Shown in pieces: positions 1 through 8,560 of a DNA stretch of 64,000 nucleotides. Source of the DNA: an uncultured Bacteroides sp. (lineage in GTDB: Bacteria > Bacteroidota > Bacteroidia > Bacteroidales > Bacteroidaceae); the NCBI RefSeq assembly GCF_937912035.1, contig NZ_CALDPF010000031.1, positions 310,001 through 374,000 of the forward strand. The letters run 5' to 3'. Both the position numbers and the translations under genes were made by a program. The notes beneath the pieces were generated by a model that did not search any database, had not been told where the DNA came from, and worked only from the letters and a program-made list of their open reading frames with translations. The first letter of the stretch is position 1, and each line of letters starts with the position of its first letter.

Positions 1-349
1 TAAATACCGGATGTGCGCCAATATAAGAAAGAGCATTACAAGTGGCAATAAACGTAAGTGCCTGTGTAAGAACTTCATCATCGCGTTCTACACCAGCAAG
101 CATAAGTGACATGTGAAGAGCATTCGTACCGCTTACGCAAACCACGGCACGCTTACATCCAGTATAAGCTGCCATATCTTTTTCAAATCTGTCAACAAAC
201 TGACCTACAGACGAAACAAATGTAGTGTCAATACATTCTTCTAGATATTTCTTTTCATTACCTGCAAATACAGGGACGGCAAGAGGAGTAAACTCTTTAT
301 TGCCATATACTTCTTTTATGAAGTTTATTGTTTTAGAATAGTCTGCCAT
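1..349 (-). CDS. DegT/DnrJ/EryC1-type aminotransferase, N-terminal part (LegC-like)
   Basis: The gene starts at the ATG complementary to 347-349 and stays open for 116 codons to the window edge. Visible motifs are a phosphate-binding SGTNALHMSL stretch and QALTFIATCNA, both typical of fold-type I PLP sugar aminotransferases that act on UDP-4-keto-6-deoxy-hexosamines. The catalytic lysine lies outside the window. It begins 7 nt after the 4,6-dehydratase stop, so the two are co-transcribed. A dehydratase followed by such an aminotransferase usually starts the route to bacillosamine, legionaminate or a related diamino sugar. The family is clear; the exact sugar is inference. Confidence 0.85.
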   Translation of the reverse strand, partial: MADYSKTINFIKEVYGNKEFTPLAVPVFAGNEKKYLEECIDTTFVSSVGQFVDRFEKDMAAYTGCKRAVVCVSGTNALHMSLMLAGVERDDEVLTQALTFIATCNALSYIGAHPVF

Positions 350-356
350 AATTCAT

Positions 357-1565
357 TTACATTTTCTGATCCAAATTCTTACCTTTTTCTTCATGTTCAA
401 AGTTTGGCAGGAACTCTTTAAGAGCCGCCACAATTTCCGCTTTGGTAAAATTCTCGTTGGCAAAAATTGTTTCCAGTTTATTATAAAATTCTTCTATTTC
501 ATTCATTGGCCGATGCTTCGATTCTTCTATCACTCCCAAAGAAGAGAATCTGTCCATATTTATTTTCTCTCCTGGTATATAGAACTCTTCGTAATCCTTT
601 TCTCCTGTCGTATCGCTCTTGAAATATACTACAGGATACTCCTTGTCACCTTCTTTCCTTTCAAAAGCAAACTTCTTTGCTTCCTCGTCTGAACTGCACT
701 GATGCTGTTTGTAGCCTAATGTTTCAATGAATTTATCACAGAAACTGCTGAAAGTAATCATCTGTTCCTCTCCCAGTTTAGGGAAGAACACTTCACCACT
801 GTTTCCAAGGATACATGCTAGCATACATATCTGTCCGCTTTCTTCAGGAGAAACGAAATATCGTCTTACGTCGCTTGGTGAAGCCAAAGGCTGTTGTTTC
901 ATTATTCGTGCCACCCATCCGTCAGGCAATGAGCCGTTTGAAAATGCCACGTTTGCGAAACGTGCAGTGGTTACAGGGAATTTCTTCGAATATGCCATAA
1001 TCATATCTTCCATAACACGTTTGCTGGCTCCCATAATATTTACAGGGTTGGCAGCCTTGTCAGTACTTACACAGAAGAAATGCTTTGGCGGAAATTCACA
1101 CAAGAGATCCATCAGTTTCTTAGCCTTGATATCATTGTTCTCAATTAAAGCCTGAACTGAATATTTGTCCTTTTCACTCCTTACATGCTTATGTGCCGAA
1201 AAGTTTGCAACAATGTCAAATCCCTTTTCTTCACGGAATATTCTGGCAAATATTGGGTCTGCAAAATTTAATGTATATGCTCTGTAGTCGGCAGGTACAT
1301 ACATTCCGTATGTTGATCTCAAATCTCTAGTGAGTTCTGCCAACCCATTTTCATTTAAGTCTATTACTACTAATTTAGAAGGCTTAAATCTTAATATTGC
1401 ACGTATGAATGATGAACCGATAGATCCTGCTCCACCTATTACACACACGCTTTTGTTATAAATTTCTTCTGAAAGCTTCTCTTTGTTTGCTTCAATATCC
1501 TGAGCAAACATACTTATGTCACGCTTTGTGACATATTGAGAAATGAATTTACTTATATTTATCAT
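357..1565 (-). CDS. UDP-N-acetylglucosamine 4,6-dehydratase (CapD/LegB type)
   Basis: A 402-residue short-chain dehydrogenase. The Rossmann motif GGAGSIG is at residues 44-50, STDK at 167-170 and MGASK at 178-182. Methionine in place of the usual tyrosine of YxxxK is a feature of the soluble CapD/PglF-type 4,6-dehydratases. There is no N-terminal membrane part, so it should be cytoplasmic. The expected product is a UDP-4-keto-6-deoxy-HexNAc, which the adjacent aminotransferase would use. It is the first gene of a minus-strand polysaccharide operon that runs out of the window, read from the promoter and ops-like leader at 1597-1688. LegB-like identity is inferred from the neighbour. Confidence 0.88.
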   Translation of the reverse strand: MINISKFISQYVTKRDISMFAQDIEANKEKLSEEIYNKSVCVIGGAGSIGSSFIRAILRFKPSKLVVIDLNENGLAELTRDLRSTYGMYVPADYRAYTLNFADPIFARIFREEKGFDIVANFSAHKHVRSEKDKYSVQALIENNDIKAKKLMDLLCEFPPKHFFCVSTDKAANPVNIMGASKRVMEDMIMAYSKKFPVTTARFANVAFSNGSLPDGWVARIMKQQPLASPSDVRRYFVSPEESGQICMLACILGNSGEVFFPKLGEEQMITFSSFCDKFIETLGYKQHQCSSDEEAKKFAFERKEGDKEYPVVYFKSDTTGEKDYEEFYIPGEKINMDRFSSLGVIEESKHRPMNEIEEFYNKLETIFANENFTKAEIVAALKEFLPNFEHEEKGKNLDQKM

Positions 1566-1596
1566 ATTCTTAATTAATAGTACAAATCTATACCTT

Positions 1597-1688
1597 TAGG
1601 CACGCTTCGCGGCTACCCCCCACATCCTCCGTTTCCGCCCAGATGTACAAGATAGTCCGCATTTAGTCTATAATTATTCACAAAAGTA
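1597..1688 (-). promoter_or_regulatory. Promoter -7 box and ops/JUMPstart-like leader of the minus-strand polysaccharide operon
   Basis: Read on the minus strand, TACTTTTG (1681-1688) matches the Bacteroides -7 consensus TAnnTTTG; the -33 box is weak. It is followed by AATGCGGACTATCT (about 1650-1663) and, 23 nt later, a 30-nt block (1597-1626) containing GGTAGCCGCGAAGCGTGCC, 31 nt before the dehydratase ATG. Nearly the same arrangement occurs in opposite orientation at 17666-17757. The block resembles the enterobacterial ops core GGCGGTAGC with GCGTGCC, to which the NusG paralogue RfaH is recruited. The rest of the 1566-1982 gap (1689-1957) shows nothing else I can identify. Confidence 0.7.
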
Positions 1689-1957
1689 AGTTTTATTCCC
1701 GATATAGCCAACTTAAACCATGTTTTTTTAGACAAAAGAGCATAATGAGATACTTTTACTGTGGTTTTAATAGCTTGTAATTTACTATTGTCAAAAAAAT
1801 ATTGTATTTCAGGTGATAAAACTAATTGTAATAAAAACAGAGATCTCGGTAGATACTGTTTTATTGGTTAAATGCAAAAATTAATGATATACTTACTGTG
1901 GAGTGATGAATAGTTTTGTTGTTTAATATATTTTAACAATATAGGCTGGATTTTATG

Positions 1958-2005
1958 CAAAAAAATAAGCATCCGGGAGCCGTCAGTACGGTTCTCCCAG
2001 ATGCT
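1958..2005 (-). terminator. Rho-independent terminator of the DUF4248 gene
   Basis: An inverted repeat pairs 1969-1979 with 1994-2004 (11 bp, one mismatch). On the minus strand it is followed by a T-rich run (the A tract at 1959-1965). The stem overlaps the last codons of the DUF4248 gene. Confidence 0.7.
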
Positions 2006-2222
2006 TCACTATTACTTCCACCTCTGCCTTTAGCAGATACTGGCGGTTCTTGTCGTATCCCATGGCTTCAAGTTCCTGCATCATCGGATGGCAATTCCTT
2101 ATCCAGCGCCTGAAATTCTTTGAAGCGGCCGCCTTGGTTACGTCGGGGAAATACATCATTGCCAGCTCACTCTTCTTGTAGGTCTTGAGTCTGAACTCCT
2201 GTTCTGTCTGTAGATTTTTCAT
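1983..2222 (-). CDS. DUF4248 family protein
   Basis: A 79-residue basic protein without signal peptide. It contains LKTYKKSELAMMYFPD and a Trp/Arg-rich FRRWIRNCHP segment, which I recognise as DUF4248. Members are commonly found at the edge of Bacteroides capsule loci next to a BT4734/DUF3987 protein, as here. The fold suggests a small nucleic-acid-binding protein, but no function is established. It ends in its own terminator, and a three-armed hairpin region separates it from the upstream gene. Confidence 0.8.
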   Translation of the reverse strand: MKNLQTEQEFRLKTYKKSELAMMYFPDVTKAAASKNFRRWIRNCHPMMQELEAMGYDKNRQYLLKAEVEVIVKHLGEPY

Positions 2223-2336
2223 CGCTCTTTCGTTTTATTTCTACGTAAAGATACTAATAATCAGCCTATAAATCAAATCTTGAAAGAGGAATGTTGTCAG
2301 TTTGTCCCCCATTGTATGTGTTTGGGTTAATTACAG

Positions 2337-2400
2337 AACGGGCTGTCATTCGACTTTAAATGACAGCTCGTTTTACATCGAATGACAGCCCGTTTTTTTT
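2337..2400 (+). terminator. Strong hairpin with T8 and a third, competing arm
   Basis: Arm 1 (2337-2353) and arm 3 (2378-2394) are perfect 17-bp inverted repeats. The plus strand ends in eight Ts (2393-2400), which gives a plus-oriented intrinsic terminator. Between them, 2358-2372 is a diverged copy of arm 3 that could pair with arm 1 instead. The flanking genes are both on the minus strand, so the T-run faces the wrong way for them. It may block antisense transcription or be a processing or attenuation element. Confidence 0.6.
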
Positions 2401-2435
2401 AAACGTATCAGACGCCTGTTTCAGGTTCACTAGGT

Positions 2436-4835
2436 TCATTTTTCGCCCATGTACCCTTTCCGCCCTAACGATGTCTTTCTGTATCCTGTGGAAGTCCTTG
2501 ATATCAAGCCTGTTTCCAGATATTTTTTCAAGGCTCTTTTTGCCGCGCTTTCGTTCAGTCCGGAGTTTATGGCCTCGTTTTTGAAGTCGGAATATCTGAA
2601 TTCGTTTTTCATCTTCATCAGTACCGGCATCAGCTTGTAATAGTTGGTCAGCCTGTGCCTTTTTACTACTTCGTTCATCATGGTGGATATGTTGGCGGAA
2701 TGTCCCATGCAGACCAGTGTGATACAGACGGCATTGTCGAAATCCTCGTCCGTACATGTGTATTCGGTGACGTTCCATCCGGCCTCCATTATCCTGTAGC
2801 CGCAGAACACCATTGCCACTCTCAAGGCGATGAGCCCCGAACGGAAGACAATGGCGACCACGTTCGGATTGCTCTCCGCGGCAGCCAGTCCGAGCTCTTC
2901 CTGGAAGATGCTTGCGTGGTGGTCCCATTGCTCGCGCGTGAAGTTTATCATTATCTCTTTCCCCAGACTTCTGAAGAAGTTCGCTTTCAGCTTCGCTCCC
3001 GTATCACCGAACAGTGTCTTCACGTCTATATTGCCGTTGCCGTCCAGTGGCGACTGCGATTTCCATTTGTAGTTCGAGCTCATGGTGTAGAACATGAATC
3101 GGCTGTACATACCGTCTTCAAGTGTCTTTATGAAATTCACGAGCTGTTCCGGTGTACCCATAAGCATGAGCGCGAGCATCGGGAAGGCTATTGATATGGG
3201 CTCCTTGTCGGTCTTGAAGCTCTGGCCCACACTTTCATGGTGGAAGAACATTCTTATTTCGGCGGCGTGTTTCCCGAAGTCAGTATTCAGGGATTCGGCA
3301 AAGGCGTCTATCTCCGATGTGGCAAGGATATTTCCGAAAGCTTGCGCATCGGCCATCTCGTGCATCATCTGGCTCTTCGAGGTGTTCACCTGCAGGAGGA
3401 GTGTTTTTCTCACGGGCTCTTCGGGCTTGAGGTTTATGTCCGGCAGGCGTTTCTCCCTGAAGGCCGTCTTCAGCTCCATTTCCCACACCAGAAGTTTCTT
3501 TTCGTATTCTTTCTTTTCTTCCCTGTATATCCTGTCCAGCTCATCCTGGATCTGTCGGGCGAGAATCAATGCGAACATTGCGATACCCTTACCCGAACCG
3601 GCTCTGGCCAGAAAGCACATATAGAGATGTGGTGAGTTTTTCTGATTGCCGTACATGGTTCGCAGTGCCGGAAACAGTCCGCTAGACACGGCTATGCATG
3701 AAAGCAGTATTATATCCCTTTCGCGTTTGTCCTTCGCTATGACAAGCAGTTTCCGGAGTTCGTCGGGAAGGGTGTCGAACACTTCGTCCGGAATAGGTGC
3801 GCAAAATTCGTTGATGATGTCTTCCTCGTCCTCCTCGGAGTTTTCCGATTGCTGATTGTCAGGCTTTTGCCGCATTCCTTCAGGAGAAAAAGGGTACATA
3901 GGCGTTTTTTGAACCTTTTGAACCTTGTATGTCTTTGTATTCGGGTCTTCTTTGCCATGATTATATCCCCATAATATGGCCGTTCTTATCTCCTTTTCGG
4001 TGATGCCGGGTTGTACCGCTCTTCTGCATGCTGTGGCTATCGCTTCGTCCAGTTGCCATGATTGTATTCCATACCAGCGTAAGTATTTTCCCAGGAAGAG
4101 CATGGTGTTGTTCCGGCTGCCTTCCACGTATGGATTGGTGGAGAAGAAACGGTCAATGACAGAATTTATATCCGCGTCGGCGCCCATGGCAAAGGCCTGT
4201 GTGACGGGGTTGTTGAGAAAGCGGAAGTCCTCCGAGGTGTCGGGGCCTGTGGCAGGTACATAGTTGAGCGGATTGCTGTCCGCATCGTAGGGGAATACTG
4301 TGGCGGCGGGATTGAAATAGATGTCAGGATCGTACGAAGCGAGGCTGGCACGTGCAAAGTCCTTGCATGCCATGTCCGCTTCTAGACCGGTGATGTCATG
4401 AAGACGTTGTGCCACAGTCTCGTAGGCTGTACGGTATACATCTATGTGGACAATGCCGATGTTGGCTATCACACGCAGTCCCCTGCCCGATGCCGTGATG
4501 TGGACTGTCACTATCCACGGAAAGACCTCCAGGAGTTGTCGTGCCGCAAGTATCTGCTTCTCCTCCAGATTGTCAAAATCGAACACGGCACATCCCGTCC
4601 TGTCCTTGGTGTTCTTATAGAATCGCCCCGTGCGGCAGTCGCCTGCCCAGACTGAAGCCGCAAGCTTCATCTTCCAGTCGCGCGCCTTATCCTTGTCGCC
4701 CAGCTTGATCATGGAGCGTACCCGGTCGACTGTCGGTTTATACATGCCATCCCTGATAGCTCTTACCCACTCCGCCGCGTCAATTATGCCTTGAGCCTCT
4801 TTCTTTGTCAGACTCTCGAAAATTGTGATTTTCAT
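2436..4835 (-). CDS. BT4734/VirE-N and DUF3987 primase-helicase-like protein
   Basis: A 799-residue cytoplasmic protein when started at the ATG at 4835 (MKITIFESLT); an upstream in-frame ATG at 4883 adds 16 unlikely residues. The N-terminal third is the BT4734/BF3469-like domain, with VFDFDNL at 84-90, similar to archaeo-eukaryotic primase-like folds. The central part is DUF3987 with the P-loop ARAGSGKG at 410-417. Genes of this family sit at the borders of many Bacteroides polysaccharide loci and in integrated elements. They are thought to derive from phage or element replication proteins; a role at capsule loci is not established. GC is visibly higher than in the flanking DNA. Confidence 0.82.
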   Translation of the reverse strand: MKITIFESLTKKEAQGIIDAAEWVRAIRDGMYKPTVDRVRSMIKLGDKDKARDWKMKLAASVWAGDCRTGRFYKNTKDRTGCAVFDFDNLEEKQILAARQLLEVFPWIVTVHITASGRGLRVIANIGIVHIDVYRTAYETVAQRLHDITGLEADMACKDFARASLASYDPDIYFNPAATVFPYDADSNPLNYVPATGPDTSEDFRFLNNPVTQAFAMGADADINSVIDRFFSTNPYVEGSRNNTMLFLGKYLRWYGIQSWQLDEAIATACRRAVQPGITEKEIRTAILWGYNHGKEDPNTKTYKVQKVQKTPMYPFSPEGMRQKPDNQQSENSEEDEEDIINEFCAPIPDEVFDTLPDELRKLLVIAKDKRERDIILLSCIAVSSGLFPALRTMYGNQKNSPHLYMCFLARAGSGKGIAMFALILARQIQDELDRIYREEKKEYEKKLLVWEMELKTAFREKRLPDINLKPEEPVRKTLLLQVNTSKSQMMHEMADAQAFGNILATSEIDAFAESLNTDFGKHAAEIRMFFHHESVGQSFKTDKEPISIAFPMLALMLMGTPEQLVNFIKTLEDGMYSRFMFYTMSSNYKWKSQSPLDGNGNIDVKTLFGDTGAKLKANFFRSLGKEIMINFTREQWDHHASIFQEELGLAAAESNPNVVAIVFRSGLIALRVAMVFCGYRIMEAGWNVTEYTCTDEDFDNAVCITLVCMGHSANISTMMNEVVKRHRLTNYYKLMPVLMKMKNEFRYSDFKNEAINSGLNESAAKRALKKYLETGLISRTSTGYRKTSLGRKGYMGEK

Positions 4836-5098
4836 GATACTTAAAATTTTAATTCGTCTGGACAAATGTAAATCATGTTTCAAAAACGGTAATTGTTAAA
4901 AAATGGCTGAGCTTTTACTCTTTGTCCCCTATTGTCCCGTTTTTGGTAAATGAATCTGTCCATAAAAACGCCCTGAATTTTAACGTTGTCTAATTTATTT
5001 TAAAATCACATTTTTTATATATTTGTCGATTATTGGGGAATTTTAGTAACATATTTTATACCTTAAAATCATGAGCAAAAAAAATTTCTGTTGCCGAA

Positions 5099-5263
5099 AT
5101 GGCAATGTATGTGGAGATTTTCAGAACAATTGTGAGTAACCGTTTCAGTGAGGGACGCTTGCGCTATGACGAATTTCTTGAACTGCGCCGTCAGATAGTG
5201 CTGGCGGATTATGAGTTCAGTGAAATGGATGAGTCGTTTAAAGGTAAAAGAAAAAAGAGGTGA
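5099..5263 (+). CDS. Small basic protein, 5' end interrupted by an A8 tract
   Basis: The open frame from the ATG at 5099 gives 54 residues (MAMYVEIFRTIVSNRF..., ending in a Lys/Arg-rich tail). A better-placed ATG at 5071 begins MSKK but reads through eight As (5077-5084) into the wrong frame and stops after 22 codons. With seven As it would join this frame, giving a protein of about 63 residues. So the gene may be frameshifted, may use slippage, or the homopolymer may be miscalled. A -7 box TATATTTG is at 5018-5025. It is not a family I can name. Confidence 0.5.
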   Translation: MAMYVEIFRTIVSNRFSEGRLRYDEFLELRRQIVLADYEFSEMDESFKGKRKKR

Positions 5264-5339
5264 TAATTTACTATTATACAAAATGACAGCTTCTCATATT
5301 GATAAAAACATGTTTTGATGATTAATTGGGCTGAAAATA

Positions 5340-5371
5340 TTTGGCTTCATCATTTAAATATCATAATTTTG
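5340..5371 (+). promoter_or_regulatory. Bacteroides-type promoter for the 5.4-8.5 kb operon
   Basis: TTTG at 5340-5343, a 20-nt spacer and TAATTTTG at 5364-5371 match the -33/-7 consensus. The start codon is 55 nt downstream. Confidence 0.75.
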
Positions 5372-5425
5372 CAATCACTTGCCTTGGCAAGAATGAAGAA
5401 CAAAAGGATTTAACGATTTATTTTT

Positions 5426-6538
5426 ATGGCGAATGTTTATATTTTAATAGGAGCCTTTTTGGCGGCAATAATCCTGGGGAGGATTATTATTCCTAACATT
5501 CTTATTATTTCTTTGCGTAAAAGACTGTTCGACGTGCCTGACGCACGAAAAGTTCATAACCGTCCAATCCCCCGTCTGGGAGGAGTGACATTTTTCCCTG
5601 TAATAGTGTTTACCTTTGCTACGGTGACTGCACTGAGGGTGATGCTGAATGAAATAGAGTATGAGGTATTCACCGCAAAAATGGCATGCGAGTTCCTTTT
5701 TCTTATTGCGGGACTGACGCTATTGTATATTATAGGTATAGGTGATGACCTTGTCGGTGTGCGTTATCGTAAGAAATTTCTTGTCCAGATTATTTCCGCA
5801 TCGTTATTTCCCATAGCGGGTCTGTACATCAATAATTTCTACGGGGTGTTCGGAATCAGCGACATTCCTGTATGGATAGGTATGCCGTTTACTGTGTTGC
5901 TTGTGGTGTTCATCACCAATGCCATTAACCTTATCGACGGTATCGACGGTCTTGCCTCAGGACTCAGTATGGTGGCTCTGGTCATTTTCGGAACTATATT
6001 CATGCATTATCAGCTGTGGAATTTTGCAATTCTGGCATTTATTTGTGTGGGAGTGATTATTCCGTTCTTTGCATATAATGTGTTCGGTAATGCCGACAAA
6101 GGGCGCAAGATATTTATGGGAGATACGGGCAGTCTTACACTTGGTTATATCATCAGTTTCTTTGTAATCAAATATTGTATGTATGTTCCCGGTGAGGATA
6201 TGCAGGCGTATGGCGCTCCTGTTGTTGTGGCATTCAGCGTTCTTCTGGTTCCGTGTCTTGATGTAATCAGAGTGGTTCTGAAACGTGCACGAACAGGTAA
6301 TGCTTTATTTATGCCGGATAAGAATCATATTCATCATAAGTTCCTGGATATGGGATTCACTCCCCGCCGTGCCCTCATCACTATCCAGATTATGTCGGCA
6401 TGTTTCTGCGCATTCTCTTTCATTGCCGTGAAGCATCTTGACAATACTTTGGTGTTTGTGATAGATATTGTGGTTTGGACATTACTTAATATGTGGTTTA
6501 ACAGGGTTATTAATAAAAGGAAGAATTCTGCAAACTAA
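5426..6538 (+). CDS. MraY/WecA/TagO-family undecaprenyl-phosphate sugar-1-phosphate transferase
   Basis: A 370-residue polytopic membrane protein that transfers a (HexNAc-)1-phosphate from a UDP-sugar to undecaprenyl phosphate at the inner face of the membrane. Family motifs are all present: GDD at 106-108, NLIDGIDG at 168-175, MGDTGS at 231-236 and HIHHK at 301-305. It starts an operon with a Wzi-like protein and a lipoprotein. It could initiate repeat-unit synthesis for the capsule, protein O-glycan or a lipopolysaccharide. A second initiating enzyme of the unrelated WcaJ type is at 34.2 kb. Confidence 0.9.
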   Translation: MANVYILIGAFLAAIILGRIIIPNILIISLRKRLFDVPDARKVHNRPIPRLGGVTFFPVIVFTFATVTALRVMLNEIEYEVFTAKMACEFLFLIAGLTLLYIIGIGDDLVGVRYRKKFLVQIISASLFPIAGLYINNFYGVFGISDIPVWIGMPFTVLLVVFITNAINLIDGIDGLASGLSMVALVIFGTIFMHYQLWNFAILAFICVGVIIPFFAYNVFGNADKGRKIFMGDTGSLTLGYIISFFVIKYCMYVPGEDMQAYGAPVVVAFSVLLVPCLDVIRVVLKRARTGNALFMPDKNHIHHKFLDMGFTPRRALITIQIMSACFCAFSFIAVKHLDNTLVFVIDIVVWTLLNMWFNRVINKRKNSAN

Positions 6539-6546
6539 CAACTCAC

Positions 6547-8013
6547 ATGAAACTATATACATTATTACTTCCTCTCCTTCCGTTATGCGGTTATGCCGCG
6601 AATGACAGCATTTCTGTCAGAGTGGAGTCGGAAGCTACTTTTTCGGGGGGCGACTTTGCTCCCCTTTGGCTTTCTACCAATAAGTATGGTATGGGAAGTG
6701 CGGAGAAGAACAGCTTTTATTTGCGTGCAGGCGCGGACTGGAACAGAGAATTCCGCAGAGAATGGAAAGTCAGTGTGGGCCTTGATATTGCAGGTGGAGT
6801 CGGTACTGTCTCAAATTTCTGGGTGCAGCAGGCATATTTCGATGTGTCGTGGTGCATGCTGGGGCTGAGTATAGGCAGTAAGGAACGAATAGGCTCGCCA
6901 TTGGAAAAGAATGCGGAACTTACTTCAGGCTGGATGACTGAGGGTATGAATACCCGCCCCATACCACAGGTGCGTATTGAGATACGTGACTTCTACAGTC
7001 TGTCGTTCACGGGGAACTGGCTTGCACTGAAAGGACATCTTGCATACGGGGCTTTTCTTGACGGGAAATGGCAGGAGGATTTTGCGGCTCCCGGAACGCT
7101 TTATGGAAAGGGTATAAAGTATCACAGCAAGGCTCTGATGTTCCGTTTGGGAAATAAGGGAAAAATGCCGTTGGAGTTTGAGTTCGGCCTCCACATGGCC
7201 ACACAGTTCTGTGGTGACCAGATGCGAAAACTGGAGGATGGAAACAGTGAACTTGTATTGGATATGCCGGACGGATTCCGCAACTATATCAATGCCTTTT
7301 TCCCTACTGCCGGTGGCAGTGATACCACATGGGGAGAACAGGTTAATGTGGAGGGCAATATGCTTGGAAGCTGGAATTTTGCCCTGAACTATTATTTCCG
7401 TGACTGGAAGTTCCGTCTTTATCTTGACCATTACTTTGAAGATGAGTCGCAGATGTTCTGGCAGTACGGCCGTTGGAAGGACGGACAGATAGGTCTGGAT
7501 ATAACCCTTCCTGATAACAGATGGGTGAATCGGGTACTTTGGGAGGGCATATCTACCAAGGATCAGACAGGACCTTTGCTTTATGATGGTTTTGCTGGTT
7601 CTTTCGGAGACTTGCAGATGAGCGGTTGTGACAATTATTTCAATCATAGCATATACCAGGCATGGCAATACTACGGCCAGGGAATCGGTTCACCTCTCCT
7701 GCCAGGTCCGTCATATAATAATGATCATAGCATAACTTTCCGAAGCAACCGTATGAAGGCTCATCACTTCGGCTTGCAGGGTGAACCTGCAGATGAATGG
7801 AGCTGGAGGCTTCTGGTTTCCTTCGTGCGTCACTGGGGTACATACTATAATCCTTTCGATGAAGTAAAACATCAGTTCAGCGGTATGGCAGAAGTGAGAT
7901 TCTCCCCTATTAAATTAAAACCCTGGAGCTTTAAAGCTGCTTTGGGAGTGGATAATGGAGATTATATCGGGAACTCTGTGGGAGGAACAGTTTCTGTTAA
8001 TTATAAATTATAA
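6547..8013 (+). CDS. wzi: Capsule assembly Wzi-family outer-membrane protein
   Basis: 488 residues with a signal peptide cleaved near CGYA-ANDS, then ...GGDFAPLWLSTNKYG, the characteristic N-terminal signature of Bacteroidetes Wzi-like proteins. The rest is aromatic-rich alternating beta strands, ending in an outer-membrane-like VSVNYKL. Wzi is a beta-barrel that helps anchor capsule polysaccharide at the cell surface. It starts 8 nt after the upstream transferase gene and is followed by a lipoprotein gene. Confidence 0.88.
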   Translation: MKLYTLLLPLLPLCGYAANDSISVRVESEATFSGGDFAPLWLSTNKYGMGSAEKNSFYLRAGADWNREFRREWKVSVGLDIAGGVGTVSNFWVQQAYFDVSWCMLGLSIGSKERIGSPLEKNAELTSGWMTEGMNTRPIPQVRIEIRDFYSLSFTGNWLALKGHLAYGAFLDGKWQEDFAAPGTLYGKGIKYHSKALMFRLGNKGKMPLEFEFGLHMATQFCGDQMRKLEDGNSELVLDMPDGFRNYINAFFPTAGGSDTTWGEQVNVEGNMLGSWNFALNYYFRDWKFRLYLDHYFEDESQMFWQYGRWKDGQIGLDITLPDNRWVNRVLWEGISTKDQTGPLLYDGFAGSFGDLQMSGCDNYFNHSIYQAWQYYGQGIGSPLLPGPSYNNDHSITFRSNRMKAHHFGLQGEPADEWSWRLLVSFVRHWGTYYNPFDEVKHQFSGMAEVRFSPIKLKPWSFKAALGVDNGDYIGNSVGGTVSVNYKL

Positions 8014-8027
8014 ATTAATAGTTAAGA

Positions 8028-8465
8028 ATGAAACAATTGACAACTATATTAATTTTATTCATACTTCTCTTTGCCGGTTGTGAAAAAGCTCCTATACGTA
8101 CAGACGTAGAAGGATTCTGGAGGCTGGAGAGATACACTGTTCTTTCCACGGATGAGACTGTGGAATGCAATCGTCTGTATTACAGTATTACACGTATGGT
8201 GACAGAGGTCTCTGATAAGGGTGACAACGGCTTTTATTCATATATTGCACGTACTGGATATGAGGATAATGAAAATACGCTTGTGCTTAAGGATTTCAAG
8301 GTTCGTGGCGGGACTGCCGACACCAGAGAGAACGCCCCAGTAGAGGGACTGCATAATTACGGAATAAATTCTCAGGAGGAAACTAAATTCCGTATTGTCA
8401 GTTGCGACGGTAAAACAATGACACTAGAATCGGACTATGCACATCTCGAACTTAGTAAGTTTTAG
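8028..8465 (+). CDS. Small lipoprotein, lipocalin-like
   Basis: 145 residues with a lipobox LFAGC (Cys18). After it, EGFWRLERYTV resembles the W-containing start of lipocalin-like domains. The remaining sequence alternates short beta segments and turns. It sits 14 nt after wzi and probably works at the outer membrane with it. It may belong to the DUF4847-type lipoproteins; that name is a guess. Confidence 0.7.
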   Translation: MKQLTTILILFILLFAGCEKAPIRTDVEGFWRLERYTVLSTDETVECNRLYYSITRMVTEVSDKGDNGFYSYIARTGYEDNENTLVLKDFKVRGGTADTRENAPVEGLHNYGINSQEETKFRIVSCDGKTMTLESDYAHLELSKF

Positions 8466-8486
8466 GGAAATAGAGTATTCATTTAC

Positions 8487-8517
8487 TTTGTGTTCTAGTG
8501 TATTATAATTACTTTTG
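8487..8517 (+). promoter_or_regulatory. Bacteroides-type promoter before the SLBB exporter
   Basis: TTTG at 8487-8490, 19 nt, TACTTTTG at 8510-8517: an exact fit to the consensus, 43 nt before the start codon. The exporter and Wzz genes therefore have their own promoter. Confidence 0.78.
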
Positions 8518-8560
8518 CAATCAAAATTATCTGATAATAACATTATATTAGAATATTTAC

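Noticed and set aside
6925..7668. 247-codon minus-strand frame inside the Wzi-like gene and similar long antisense frames over gmd, fcl, the BspA-like genes and the secreted-protein genes
   Set aside because: They are mirror frames of well-supported genes, have no start signals or family resemblance, and their composition follows the codon bias of the real gene.
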